Below, one piece after another: positions 1-8,980 of a stretch of DNA of 64,000 nt. Each line of letters opens with the position of its first letter. The first letter of the stretch is position 1. The position numbers and the translations under genes are program-made. The DNA is taken from the NCBI RefSeq assembly GCF_001556105.1, contig NZ_LSIF01000026.1, forward strand, positions 22,405 through 86,404. Reading direction: 5' to 3'. The notes beneath the pieces are model-generated. The model saw nothing but the letters and a program-made list of their open reading frames with translations. It did no database searches and had not been told where the DNA came from. Origin of the DNA: Pseudoxanthomonas mexicana. GTDB lineage: Bacteria > Pseudomonadota > Gammaproteobacteria > Xanthomonadales > Xanthomonadaceae.

Positions 1-1266
1 TCGGCCCGATTGCAAACCATCGAACGTGCCGTCTTCGTGATCAGCACCACGGGCGAGGGCGACCCGCCCGACCCCGCGCTGGGCTTCGTTCGCCAGGTGA
101 TGTCGCAGACGCCGGCGCTGAAAGGCTTGCAGTACGCCGTACTGGCGCTCGGGGATCGCGAGTACACGCAGTTCTGCGCCTTCGGCCACCAGCTCGACGA
201 TTGGTTGCGACGCCAAGGTGCGCAGCCGTTGTTCGATCTTGTCGAAGTCGACAATGCCGATGACAGCGCGCTGCGTCACTGGCAACACCACATCGCGCAG
301 CTCGGCAACGGCGAAGAAGCTCCCGATTGGTCCGCACCGCGTTACGACGCATGGCGACTGCGCGAACGTGTCGAACTGAATCCCGGCAGCTTGGGTGGAC
401 CCGCCTTCCATCTGTCGCTTGCGCCTGACACCGGCACGCTACCCGACTGGACGGCGGGCGACATTGCCGAGATCGGGCCCCGGCATGCCGCGGGCGACGT
501 CGAGGATTTCCTGCATCGTCTCGCCCTGCCCGCCGATGTGCCAGTCCGTTGGCAGGGCGAAACGCAGGCATTGGCGACCGTCCTCGCATGCAGCCATTGG
601 CCCGACATGGCATCAACGCGTGTTTTTCCGGATGCACAGGCGTTGGCGGATGCCTGCACGCCGCTTCCGCATCGCGAGTATTCGATCGCCTCCCTCCCCG
701 CCGACGGTGCCCTGCACCTGCTGGTGCGGCTGATGCGGCGTGCGGATGGCACACCGGGACTGGGCAGCGGCTGGTTGTGCACCCACGCGCAGACCAGCGA
801 CGCTGTCCTCCTGCGTATACGACGCAATCCGAACTTTCATCCCCCCGCCGCCGCCGCGCCGCTGATCCTCATCGGCAATGGCACGGGTCTCGCTGGGCTG
901 CGTGCACACCTCAAGGTGCGTGCCCAGGCGGGCGCCACGCGTAATTGGCTGCTGTTCGGCGAGCGCCAGCGTGCATGTGATTTCTTCCACGCCGATGAAC
1001 TGCTCGCCTGGCGAGCACAGGGAGCGCTGGAACATCTCGACCTGGCGTTCTCCCGCGACGGCGGCGAACACCGGTACGTCCAGCACGCATTGCTGGCACA
1101 AGCAAACCGGTTGCGGAGCTGGATCGACGAAGGCGCCGCGGTGTACGTCTGCGGCAGCCTGGCCGGCATGGCACCCGAGGTGGACGCCGTACTGCGCATC
1201 GTTCTAGGTGACGATCGCGTCGAAGAACTGCGTGCGAACGGCCGCTATCGCCGGGACGTCTACTGA
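1..1266 (+). CDS. Flavodoxin/FAD/NAD(P)H reductase (sulfite reductase flavoprotein-like), 5' truncated
   Basis: This is the C-terminal part of a CysJ/P450-reductase type flavoprotein that moves electrons from NADPH through FAD and FMN. The reading frame is open to the left edge, so the N-terminus lies outside the window; a TTG at 10 is not a convincing start. Visible in order are the end of a flavodoxin domain (STTGEGDPPDPA, then LALGDREYTQF), an FAD-binding segment (REYSIAS), and an NAD(P)-binding part (IGNGTGLAGLRAH, LLFGERQRACDFF, YVCGSLAGMAPEVD). In related bacteria such proteins are often fused to a PepSY membrane domain and reduce siderophore iron, but that part is not visible. It ends 10 bases before the convergent HutD-like gene. 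Confidence 0.85.
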   Translation, partial: SARLQTIERAVFVISTTGEGDPPDPALGFVRQVMSQTPALKGLQYAVLALGDREYTQFCAFGHQLDDWLRRQGAQPLFDLVEVDNADDSALRHWQHHIAQLGNGEEAPDWSAPRYDAWRLRERVELNPGSLGGPAFHLSLAPDTGTLPDWTAGDIAEIGPRHAAGDVEDFLHRLALPADVPVRWQGETQALATVLACSHWPDMASTRVFPDAQALADACTPLPHREYSIASLPADGALHLLVRLMRRADGTPGLGSGWLCTHAQTSDAVLLRIRRNPNFHPPAAAAPLILIGNGTGLAGLRAHLKVRAQAGATRNWLLFGERQRACDFFHADELLAWRAQGALEHLDLAFSRDGGEHRYVQHALLAQANRLRSWIDEGAAVYVCGSLAGMAPEVDAVLRIVLGDDRVEELRANGRYRRDVY

Positions 1267-1276
1267 CGCAGCGCCA

Positions 1277-1867
1277 TCAGTCGGCCCGCTCTTCGATCCG
1301 GATGGCCAGCAATTCCCCGCCACCTTGAAGGGCATAGCGCGACCGCGCCTCACCCGCGACCAGGATGGCAGTATCCCCAGTCCAGAGCTGACCAAGGTCG
1401 CTGGCGGTATCGAACGTCGCCTGTCCGGCGATCAGATGGATGACCCAGTGCACGCCGGGCTCGGTGAAGAACAGCATCGGCCCCACCAGGGGACGATGCA
1501 GAAGCTCCGTCCGGACACGGCCACGGCGCCACATCAAATTGAAATCGTGCGTCATTCCGTCGACCAGCTCGCCGGTGACGACCTCTTCGCCAGCGAAGCG
1601 GAGTCGATCATGCGGTGGCATCAGCTCAACCGCGCGACCATCGCCGAAGACAAGACGCAGGCCGTTCCCGCGGAGCAATACCAGCTCGCGATCAATGCCG
1701 GGGAATGAGGAGAACGCAGCATCGCGTTCGATCTCCGCGATCGACAGCCGCCAGTCCCACGCATCGCTATCCGGTACACGCACGATTTCGCGCGTCCAGC
1801 CCAGTCCATTCTTCCAGCGTTCCCGCCGATATTCGTTCGCGGGGATGAGGCGGGACGATGAGGGCAT
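1277..1867 (-). CDS. HutD/Ves family protein
   Basis: A 196-residue cupin-like protein of the HutD/Ves family. The opening ERWKNGLGWTREI and the WRLSIAEIERDAAFSSFPG stretch are typical of the family. HutD has been linked to regulation of histidine utilisation and Ves to cold response; neither role can be read from the sequence. The ATG at 1867 is preferred because AGGTGA sits a few bases upstream; a GTG three codons earlier is possible. There are no hut genes nearby. The gene is convergent with the flavoprotein gene. Confidence 0.8.
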   Translation of the reverse strand: MPSSSRLIPANEYRRERWKNGLGWTREIVRVPDSDAWDWRLSIAEIERDAAFSSFPGIDRELVLLRGNGLRLVFGDGRAVELMPPHDRLRFAGEEVVTGELVDGMTHDFNLMWRRGRVRTELLHRPLVGPMLFFTEPGVHWVIHLIAGQATFDTASDLGQLWTGDTAILVAGEARSRYALQGGGELLAIRIEERAD

Positions 1868-1876
1868 GGTGTTCAC

Positions 1877-2151
1877 CTGTCGGGACGCGGCGCGATTCTA
1901 GCCCGGCCGTCGACGACGGGAAGCGCCCGGACACAGAAACGACATCGCCCGGGCGCGCTTCCTGCGCATCCGGGCGATGTCCACCTCCGTGTCGGCATCC
2001 TGCCAGTTCCAGGCTCCTGCCTGCTACTGACCCTCGCGCCTCCTGCGCACAATGAATACGTCCTTGTCGGCCTCCTGCCTGTTTCCCCCTGGCATCCTGC
2101 CCCTGTGCCCGGCGTCCCACGTCCTGTGGATGCGCCCGGCACGGGATTCGA
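1877..2151. other. Intergenic region with inverted repeat and repeated GGCAGGA motifs
   Basis: A 275-base stretch without a convincing gene, between the start of the HutD-like gene and the 3' end of the ComEA-like gene. It holds a perfect 12-base inverted repeat (1941-1952 and 1970-1981, arm GACATCGCCCGG, loop 17). It also holds about five spaced copies of TCCTGC/TCCTGCC, read as GGCAGGA on the minus strand. I see no terminator with a clear T-run. Confidence 0.5.
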
Positions 2152-2490
2152 TCAGCGTCGCGCCACCGGCTTGGCGGGCGTCGCCGCAGCGGCCGCCGGC
2201 TTGCGGGCCGGTGTCGTACCGGTGCGCAACTCGATGCGGTCCCGGTTCTGCTCGATGGTGCTCAGGCCGATGCCTTTCACCATGGCCAGCTCCTCGGCGC
2301 TCTTGAACGGTCCGTTGGTCTTGCGGTATTCGATGATGGCCGCGGCCTTGGCCGGACCCACACCAATGAGCACGCGATCCAGGGCGGCCGCGTCGGCGGT
2401 GTTGATGTTGACCTTTTCCGCCGCGATCGCCTGCATGGCGAACAGCAGCGACAGCGCGGCAGCAAAGACGATGTGGATGAACGACTTCAT
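2152..2490 (-). CDS. Secreted ComEA-like helix-hairpin-helix protein
   Basis: A 112-residue exported DNA-binding protein. It has a signal peptide (MKSFIHIVFAAALSLLFAM, cleavage near AIA-AEK). A ComEA-type double helix-hairpin-helix follows: VNINTADAAALDRVLIGVG, then FKSAEELAMVKGIG. An Ala/Pro/Lys tail closes the protein. ComEA homologues bind incoming DNA in the periplasm during transformation. The start at 2490 is chosen over longer readings because AAGGAGAG lies just upstream and a signal peptide follows directly. No other competence genes are adjacent, so a role in DNA uptake is inferred from the family. Confidence 0.85.
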   Translation of the reverse strand: MKSFIHIVFAAALSLLFAMQAIAAEKVNINTADAAALDRVLIGVGPAKAAAIIEYRKTNGPFKSAEELAMVKGIGLSTIEQNRDRIELRTGTTPARKPAAAAATPAKPVARR

Positions 2491-2604
2491 GACGACTCTC
2501 CTTGTGGCATTGGACTCTCCGTGCACGACGGATGCGTCGCGGCATCCATCGTGTTTCCGCCCGTGGCCGGTGACCTGCGGCGGTAGGGAGAGTGTCCAAT
2601 CCCG

Positions 2605-2627
2605 ACGGGCGTGAAGGTATCGCCCGT
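2605..2627. promoter_or_regulatory. Small inverted repeat upstream of the ComEA-like gene
   Basis: ACGGGCG at 2605-2611 and CGCCCGT at 2621-2627 are perfectly complementary around a 9-base loop, in the 5' region of the minus-strand ComEA-like gene. A second small hairpin, GTAGGA-AAAG-TCCTAC, lies at 2665-2680. They could be protein-binding sites or leader structures; there is no direct evidence. Confidence 0.25.
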
Positions 2628-2731
2628 GCGCGTGGGAATCTGCCCGTAAACGCCGCGACTGCATGTAGGAAAAGTCCTACCCTCGGCCAAGGCGTAGAAT
2701 GGCGACCAGCCTTTCAGTGCCCGGAGTTGCC

Positions 2732-4222
2732 ATGGATACCGCCAAAGTCGACCGCTACGTTGCCGAGAAATGGGATGACGACATCGTCCCGCAACTGGTC
2801 GAGTACATCCGCATCCCCAACAAGTCGCCGATGTTCGACAAGGACTGGGTGGCGAACGGCTACATGGAGCAGGCGGTGCAACTGATGGAGCGCTGGGCCA
2901 GGGCACAGTCGGTACCCGGCATGCAGGTGGACGTGGTGCGCCTTGAGGGCCGCACCCCGCTGATCTTCATCGAGATTCCCGCCAGTGGGCCCGAAACCGG
3001 TGCCGATACCGTGCTGCTGTACGGCCACCTGGACAAGCAGCCGGAGATGACCGGCTGGGATGACGACCTGGGCCCCTGGGTGCCGGTCATCAAGGGCGAC
3101 AAACTGTACGGCCGCGGTGGCGCCGACGACGGCTACGCGATCTTCGGCTCGCTGGCGGCGATCCAGGCGCTGCAGCAGCAGGGCGTGCCGCATGCGCGCA
3201 GCGTGGTGCTGATCGAGGCCTGCGAGGAATCCGGCAGCTACGACCTGCCCGCCTACGTGGACCATCTGGCCGACCGTATCGGCAAGCCATCTCTGGTCGT
3301 CTGCCTGGATTCGGGCTGCGGCAACTACGAACAGCTGTGGTGCACCACCTCGCTGCGCGGGCTGGCCGGCGGCAACTTCACCGTCAAGGTGCTGCAGGAA
3401 GGCGTGCACTCCGGCGACGCGTCCGGCGTGGTGCCGTCGAGCTTCCGCCTGTTGCGGCAGCTGCTGTCGCGGCTCGAGGACGAACAGACCGGCCGCATCC
3501 TTCCCGAGGGCCTGCAAGCAGAGATTCCCACCGCCCGTTTGGCACAGGCGCAGGAAGCGGCGCAGGTGCTGGATACCGCCGTGTTCGACAAGTTCCCGTT
3601 CCTGCCCGGCATGACGCCGATGGCCGAAGACCTGGCCGAACTGGTGCTCAACCGCACCTGGCGCCCCGCCCTGTCGGTGACCGGCGTGGACGGCATGCCG
3701 CCGCTGTCGTCGGCGGGCAATGTGCTGCGCCCGTACACCTCGGTGAAGCTGTCGCTGCGCCTGCCGCCGACACTGGAGGGCAAGCAGGCCGGCCAGTTGT
3801 TGAAGGACCTGCTCGAGAAGGACCCGCCGAACGGTGCGCAGGTCAGCCTGGAACTGGAAAAGGCCAGCACCGGCTGGAACGCGCCGGCGATGTCGCCGTG
3901 GCTGGAAAGCGCCATCGATGCCTCCAGCCGCGAGTTCTTCGGCAAACCGGCGATGTACATGGGCGAAGGCGGCACCATTCCGTTCATGGGCATGCTGGGC
4001 GAGAAGTTCCCGGGCGCGCAGTTCATGATCACCGGCGTGCTGGGCCCGCATTCCAATGCGCACGGCCCGAACGAATTCCTGCACATTCCGATGGGCAAGA
4101 AGGTCACCGCCTGCGTGGCGCGCGTGCTCGCCGAACACCGCGCCGCCAGCGTGCGTGGCGAGACCACCGGCATCGCTGCCGTCGCCGGCGGCGAGCAGCA
4201 CGGCGACCACGGCTGCTGCTGA
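2732..4222 (+). CDS. M20 family metallopeptidase
   Basis: A 496-residue di-zinc peptidase of the M20 (carboxypeptidase/dipeptidase) family with no signal peptide, so probably cytosolic. Family metal and catalytic residues are visible: YGHLD (H99, D101), GRGGADDG (D132), the EACEES acid pair (E165/E166), CLDSG (D193) and a late GPHSNAHGPNE histidine. The insert after D193 is the usual M20 dimerisation domain. ATG 2732 is chosen; an in-frame start at 2699 gives an unlikely extension. The protein ends in a His/Cys-rich tail (GDHGCC). The substrate cannot be told from sequence. Confidence 0.88.
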   Translation: MDTAKVDRYVAEKWDDDIVPQLVEYIRIPNKSPMFDKDWVANGYMEQAVQLMERWARAQSVPGMQVDVVRLEGRTPLIFIEIPASGPETGADTVLLYGHLDKQPEMTGWDDDLGPWVPVIKGDKLYGRGGADDGYAIFGSLAAIQALQQQGVPHARSVVLIEACEESGSYDLPAYVDHLADRIGKPSLVVCLDSGCGNYEQLWCTTSLRGLAGGNFTVKVLQEGVHSGDASGVVPSSFRLLRQLLSRLEDEQTGRILPEGLQAEIPTARLAQAQEAAQVLDTAVFDKFPFLPGMTPMAEDLAELVLNRTWRPALSVTGVDGMPPLSSAGNVLRPYTSVKLSLRLPPTLEGKQAGQLLKDLLEKDPPNGAQVSLELEKASTGWNAPAMSPWLESAIDASSREFFGKPAMYMGEGGTIPFMGMLGEKFPGAQFMITGVLGPHSNAHGPNEFLHIPMGKKVTACVARVLAEHRAASVRGETTGIAAVAGGEQHGDHGCC

Positions 4223-4251
4223 TCCTGACGACGACAGGATGGGGAACGAAG

Positions 4252-4273
4252 CGCCGGGGGAACCCGGCGTTTT
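4252..4273 (+). terminator. Rho-independent terminator of the M20 peptidase gene
   Basis: CGCCGGG (4252-4258) pairs with CCCGGCG (4263-4269) around GGAA, followed by TTTT at 4270-4273. It lies 30 bases after the peptidase stop. Confidence 0.75.
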
Positions 4274-4357
4274 CCATTCCCGCGCTGGAGGATGGTCCGC
4301 CGGCCCTCCTCCCTGCTAGGCTCGCATCGCCCCCACCTTCCCAACCGGAGCGACTCG

Positions 4358-4624
4358 ATGGAACAGATTTTTGGCGGCGGTATCCTCTGGACGTTGCTGA
4401 TCGGCTTCATTGCCGGACTGCTCGCACGCGCACTCAAGCCCGGCAACGACAAGCTCGGCTTCTTCATGACCATCGTGCTGGGCATCCTCGGTGCGCTGCT
4501 GGCGCGCTTCGTTGGCGGCGCACTGGGCTGGTACGGTCCCGGCGAACCGGCTGGCTTCATTGCCTCCGTCGTCGGTGCCATCGTGTTGCTGGTCGTCTAT
4601 GCGATGGTGAAGAAGAAAAACTGA
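4358..4624 (+). CDS. GlsB/YeaQ/YmgE family small membrane protein
   Basis: An 88-residue integral membrane protein with three hydrophobic segments and small-residue patterns (GFIAGLLARALKPG, TIVLGILGALLARFVGG, FIASVVGAIVLLVVYAM), ending in KKKN. This matches the transglycosylase-associated/GlsB stress-response family, which is often induced by general stress; its mechanism is unknown. The start follows CCGGAGCGACTCG. It is a single-gene unit between two terminators. Confidence 0.88.
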   Translation: MEQIFGGGILWTLLIGFIAGLLARALKPGNDKLGFFMTIVLGILGALLARFVGGALGWYGPGEPAGFIASVVGAIVLLVVYAMVKKKN

Positions 4625-4646
4625 GCCGCCCTGACGGCAGGACGCG

Positions 4647-4672
4647 AAAGCCCCGCCATGCGGGGCTTTTTT
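4647..4672 (+). terminator. Rho-independent terminator after the GlsB-like gene
   Basis: GCCCC (4650-4654) and GGGGC (4662-4666) form a stem around GCCATGC, flanked by AAA on the left and a six-T run at 4667-4672. It begins 23 bases after the stop. Confidence 0.85.
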
Positions 4673-4780
4673 CTCGCCCATGCGCCATGCCGAAGACCGC
4701 TTTCATAAATCTTCACCCGCCTGTCAGACGCTTCATCAAGGCCCGCGATGGAATGGCGCTCCCCTCCAAGGAGTCATGCC

Positions 4781-5923
4781 ATGCGCCGTTCCCTGCTGTT
4801 GATCTTCATCGCCATGTCGCACGTGGCGCACGCTGCGGAACCATCCGCCGGCGCCCCAGCCACGCCCGACGCCTATCGTCCGCCGCTGCCGATGCGGGAT
4901 GGCTGGCAGGTCGCCGACGCCCGTCGCGGCGGCTGGCGGGTTGAGCGCCTGCAGGCGCTGGAAGCGGCCATCGCCAAGGGGGATTACCCCGGAGTCACCA
5001 GCATCGTCGTCGCCCATCAGGGCAGGCTGGTGTACGAGCGCTATTTCAACGGGGGCGGCCCGGACGTACTCAACGATACGCGTTCGGCAACCAAGAGCGT
5101 CACTGCCCTGCTGCTGGGAGCGGCGATCGATCAAGGGCATATCCAGGGTGCGCAGGCGCCCGTGTACGCCTACTTCGCCGACAGGCAACCATGGCAGAAC
5201 CCCAGCCCGCGCAAGCAACGGATGACGCTTGAAGACCTGCTCACGATGAGCTCCGCCTGGGAATGCGATGACGAGAACAGCGTCTCCGCCGGCAACGAAG
5301 AGCGCATGTACGTGAGCGAGGACTGGACCCGTTTCGCCCTCGATCTGCCGATGCGCGGCTTTGCGCCGTGGATGACGCGCCCCGAGGACAGCCCGCATGG
5401 CCGGGCCTTTTCATACTGCACGGCGGGCAGCTTCCTGCTGGGCGCGGTGATCGAACGGGCGACAGGCAAGCCACTGGCGACCTTTGCTGCAGAGGCACTG
5501 GAACGCCCGCTGGGCATCCAGCAGGTGCAATGGAACAAGTCCTCGGAGGGTGTGGGCATGGGCGGCGGCGGCACGCGCTACCGCAGTCGCGATCTGGCCA
5601 AGCTCGGACAACTGGTGGTGGATGGCGGTCGCTGGCAGGGCCGGCAGGTCGTCTCCATGCCCTGGATCAACGCAGCACTGACAGTACATGCTCAGGCGCG
5701 CGAGGACGCGGACTATGGTTACCAGTTCTGGCGATTCCGCTTTCCGCGTGCGGAAGGGCAGCAGGCGGCCTGGGCGATGTCGGGCAACGGTGGCAACTAC
5801 GTCTTTATCGTGCCCGAGCGGCAGTTGGTGGCGGTGATCACGCGGACTTCGTTCAATCAACGCAACGCGCACCCACAGTCGCAGAAGATGTTCGGCGACT
5901 ACATGCTCAAGGCGATGCCGTAA
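4781..5923 (+). CDS. Exported serine hydrolase, beta-lactamase/class C family
   Basis: A 380-residue protein of the penicillin-binding-protein/beta-lactamase fold (family S12-like). A signal peptide (MRRSLLLIFIAMSHVAHA) is followed by the nucleophile motif S102-A-T-K105 (RSATKSVTALLLG). A FSYCTAGSFLLG segment stands where the YxN motif normally is, with Thr replacing the usual Asn. AAGGAG at 4768-4773 fixes the start at 4781. Such proteins act on peptidoglycan peptides or esters in the periplasm; the substrate is unknown. The 3' end overlaps that of the convergent regulator gene by 17 bases. Confidence 0.85.
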   Translation: MRRSLLLIFIAMSHVAHAAEPSAGAPATPDAYRPPLPMRDGWQVADARRGGWRVERLQALEAAIAKGDYPGVTSIVVAHQGRLVYERYFNGGGPDVLNDTRSATKSVTALLLGAAIDQGHIQGAQAPVYAYFADRQPWQNPSPRKQRMTLEDLLTMSSAWECDDENSVSAGNEERMYVSEDWTRFALDLPMRGFAPWMTRPEDSPHGRAFSYCTAGSFLLGAVIERATGKPLATFAAEALERPLGIQQVQWNKSSEGVGMGGGGTRYRSRDLAKLGQLVVDGGRWQGRQVVSMPWINAALTVHAQAREDADYGYQFWRFRFPRAEGQQAAWAMSGNGGNYVFIVPERQLVAVITRTSFNQRNAHPQSQKMFGDYMLKAMP

Positions 5924-7523
5924 GGCGATCCAGCAAAGCGGCGGGAACCTTGCCGTGTTCTTCAGCGACTTGGCGGCTGAGGGCATCCAGGCTGCGGGCG
6001 AATCCCGGCTCGGCCGCCATTGTCCCGAACAACGGCGACGCCCGGAGATAAGCCGCATCGCGGTAACCGGCATCCACCGCGCGTTGCAGCGATGCGAGCG
6101 CCGCTGCTCGATCGCCGGCGGCCTCCCGCAGCAGCACGACTTCGAGCCAATCGGAGGGGTAGCCCGCACCCGCCTCCAGATCGCGGGCGATGCGGTCGGC
6201 ACGCGCATTGGCCCATGCCGGCGACGCTGACCCGGCCTGAAGCCGGGCCAGCGTCGCCGGCAGGCTTGCCTGCGGGCGCAATGCTTCGGCCTGCCGGTAG
6301 GCCGTCAGGGCGGCCGCGGGATCTCCACGCAGTTGCGCCAGCTCACCGGCCAACAGGAACAGATCGGCATGCTCGGTACCCCGCCGCATGGCCTGGTCTA
6401 GCGCGGCCTGCGCCTCGGTCGTGCGCCCATGCCGGAACAGGAAACGCGGCCACGCGATGTTGGAGAACACATTGTCCGGGTAAAGCGTGAAGCTCCGCCG
6501 ATATCGCGCTTCCGCCGCCTGCGGATAGCCCAGCAGATCGAGGATGCTGGCTATCTGCAGCTGCAGATGGCGAACGCGCGAGGGATCGCCACGCAGCGAG
6601 GTGTTCGCGACCAGCGCTTGGGCAAGCAGCCCTTTGCGGTCATAGAGGTAGGCAGCGGACGCCCGGCTGCTGTCTGCGGTTGGATCCAGTGCGAGGGCAC
6701 GTTCATAGCCGGCAAGCGCATCGCCGATGCGGCCGCGGCAATCATGCGAATACCCCAGCGCGGCATGGGCGGCTGCACGCGCAGGCTGCGCACGGATGCC
6801 CTGCTCGGCGAGCGCCTGTGCGCGTACAGCCCACACGGGAGGAAAATTGAACAGGCAGACGCGGGCGCTGTAGGCACGACTCAATCCGACCTGTGCCTCC
6901 ACGTTGCCGGGCTGTTCCTTCAACGCCTGCTCGAAGAGCTCGACGGCGCGTTCGTTGTTGTCGCGCTGGCCGATGTTCGCGTAGTACGCGGCGCGCTGGA
7001 GCAACGAAGGCTGCTCCGGCGCGGGCGACGTGACCAGCGCATGCGCACGGGTAGCGCGCTGCTTCCATGCCCACAGGCCTGCGCATGCGGCGAGCACCAC
7101 GACGCCTGTTACGACGAGGGTGAGCGTGCGCGATCGATACGCGCGGGGTGCCGGCACGTCGGCGGACGCGATACCGGGCAACGCGTAGGGACGAACGCAC
7201 AGCTGGTAGCCCTGTCCACGGACCGACCGCAGGTAGCGCGGGCTGCGTCCGTCGTCTCCCAGAGCCTGTCGCAGCAGTTTCACCCGTTGGGTGACGGTCT
7301 CCTCGCTGACCACCGCCGGCGCCCACACGCGCTGGATGAGTTCGTCGAAACCGACGACGCGGTCGCCCTGCTCCACCAGGTGGCGCAGCAGCTGGAAGCT
7401 GAGGCCCGCCACGCTCAGGCGCTCGCCATCACGTTCGACGCGCTGGCGCTCCAGGTCGATCACCAGATCATCCAAGCGGTAGCGCACGGTGCTCAGGCCC
7501 TTACTTGCTACGCCCGTAGACAT
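5907..7523 (-). CDS. CadC/ToxR-like transmembrane regulator with TPR-type periplasmic domain
   Basis: A protein of up to 538 residues. It begins with an OmpR-type winged helix (residues about 14-108; [40 protein letters not shown]). One membrane span follows (about 133-153), then a long Ala-rich tetratricopeptide-like region. This layout belongs to one-component membrane regulators that sense outside the cytoplasm. ATG 7523 overlaps the 3' end of xanB by 23 bases. A GTG at 7484 with AAGGG about 10 bases upstream is an alternative start that would avoid the overlap. It may regulate the convergent serine hydrolase or itself; that is inference from position only. Confidence 0.82.
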   Translation of the reverse strand: MSTGVASKGLSTVRYRLDDLVIDLERQRVERDGERLSVAGLSFQLLRHLVEQGDRVVGFDELIQRVWAPAVVSEETVTQRVKLLRQALGDDGRSPRYLRSVRGQGYQLCVRPYALPGIASADVPAPRAYRSRTLTLVVTGVVVLAACAGLWAWKQRATRAHALVTSPAPEQPSLLQRAAYYANIGQRDNNERAVELFEQALKEQPGNVEAQVGLSRAYSARVCLFNFPPVWAVRAQALAEQGIRAQPARAAAHAALGYSHDCRGRIGDALAGYERALALDPTADSSRASAAYLYDRKGLLAQALVANTSLRGDPSRVRHLQLQIASILDLLGYPQAAEARYRRSFTLYPDNVFSNIAWPRFLFRHGRTTEAQAALDQAMRRGTEHADLFLLAGELAQLRGDPAAALTAYRQAEALRPQASLPATLARLQAGSASPAWANARADRIARDLEAGAGYPSDWLEVVLLREAAGDRAAALASLQRAVDAGYRDAAYLRASPLFGTMAAEPGFARSLDALSRQVAEEHGKVPAALLDRLTASP

Positions 7524-8907
7524 CCTCGAAACGCACGATGTCGTCCTCGCCCAGGTAGCTGCCGGACTGCACCTCGATCAGTTCCAGCGGCACCTTGCCG
7601 GGATTCTCGAGGCGATGCTTCACCCCCAGCGGAATATAGGTGCTTTCGTTCTCCGACAAGAGCAGGATCTCGTCGCCGCGCGTGACCTTCGCCGTACCGC
7701 TGACCACGATCCAGTGCTCCGCGCGGTGGTGGTGCATCTGCAAGCTGAGCGCAGCGCCGGGCTTGACCTTGATGCGCTTCACCTGGTGCCGGCCGCCGTT
7801 GTCGACCGAGTCGTAACTGCCCCAGGGTCGATGCACTTCGCGGTGCAGGACGGCCTGGCTGCGCTGCTCTTCCTTCAGCCGTGCGACCACCTGCTTGACG
7901 TCCTGCACGCGGTCCTTGCGGGCGACCAGTACGGCATCGTCCGTCTCGACCACCACGATATCGTCCACGCCTACCAGCGCGACCAGACGCTGCGCGTAGG
8001 CGTAACTGTTGCGGCTGTCCACGGCGATCACGTCACCATGGTGCGCGTTGCCATCGGCGTCGCGCTCGGCCACGTCCCACAGCGCGGACCAGCTGCCGAC
8101 ATCGTTCCAGCCGATGTCGATCGGCAGCACCATCGCACGGGCCGTCTTCTCCATCACGGCATAGTCGATGGAATCAGGCGGACAGGCCGCGAACGCATCC
8201 TTGTCCAGCCGCACGAAATCGCCGTCGTGCCGTGCCGACGCATGCGCCGCGCGCACGGCCTCGACGATATCCGGCCGGACGTTCGCAAGCTCTTCCAGAT
8301 AACGGCTGGCACGGAACAGGAACATGCCGCTGTTCCAGTAGTAGCCGCCCGCGTCGAGATACGACTGGGCGGTGGTGGCGTCGGGCTTTTCGACGAAGCG
8401 CGAGACCTTGCGCAGGCCCTCCCCCGCTTCCGCCTGGATGTAGCCGAAGCCCGTCTCCGGTGCGTCCGGCACGATGCCGAACGTCACCAGCGCACCGGCT
8501 TCGGCGGCAGACGATGCCTCGCGCACCGCGCGCTGGAAACCGGCCACGTCGCGGACTACGTGATCGGAGGGCAGTACGAGCAGCAGGGGATCGGCACCGT
8601 CAACCATCGCCTGCAACGCCGCCGCCGCGATCGCGGGTGCCGTGTTGCGACCGACCGGCTCAAGCACGATGGCCGGCACGGGCGCGCCGATCTGGCGCAG
8701 CTGCTCGGCGACCAGGAAGCGATGCTCCTCGTTTGCGACCACGATGGGAGCGAGGTCGGCGATCGCCTCGACGCGACGCCAGGTCGCCTGGACCATCGTA
8801 TCGTCGCCCGCCAACGGCAGGAATTGCTTGGGATAGGCTTCGCGCGACAGCGGCCACAGGCGCGTCCCGGAGCCGCCGGACAGCAACACGGGTTGGAGTT
8901 TGGCCAT
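7501..8907 (-). CDS. xanB: Mannose-1-phosphate guanylyltransferase / mannose-6-phosphate isomerase
   Basis: A 468-residue bifunctional enzyme making GDP-mannose, used for LPS and exopolysaccharide. The N-terminal nucleotidyltransferase carries [20 protein letters not shown] at residues 9-28. The C-terminal type II isomerase cupin shows [26 protein letters not shown] and [10 protein letters not shown]. Length and domain order match XanB/ManC/AlgA. It is divergent from amgK, with 73 bases between the start codons. It is not inside a visible polysaccharide cluster here. Confidence 0.95.
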   Translation of the reverse strand: MAKLQPVLLSGGSGTRLWPLSREAYPKQFLPLAGDDTMVQATWRRVEAIADLAPIVVANEEHRFLVAEQLRQIGAPVPAIVLEPVGRNTAPAIAAAALQAMVDGADPLLLVLPSDHVVRDVAGFQRAVREASSAAEAGALVTFGIVPDAPETGFGYIQAEAGEGLRKVSRFVEKPDATTAQSYLDAGGYYWNSGMFLFRASRYLEELANVRPDIVEAVRAAHASARHDGDFVRLDKDAFAACPPDSIDYAVMEKTARAMVLPIDIGWNDVGSWSALWDVAERDADGNAHHGDVIAVDSRNSYAYAQRLVALVGVDDIVVVETDDAVLVARKDRVQDVKQVVARLKEEQRSQAVLHREVHRPWGSYDSVDNGGRHQVKRIKVKPGAALSLQMHHHRAEHWIVVSGTAKVTRGDEILLLSENESTYIPLGVKHRLENPGKVPLELIEVQSGSYLGEDDIVRFEDVYGRSK

Positions 8908-8980
8908 GCAAGCCTCGCAAGTCGGTCGGGCGCCAGTTTACCCTGTAGGCCTTTATTGCCTGTGTGTGGTCTCCACTGTT

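Noticed and set aside
2714..4210. 498-codon minus-strand open frame opposite the M20 peptidase
   Set aside because: Low-complexity His/Gln/Arg/Ala composition; the plus-strand peptidase has all catalytic residues.
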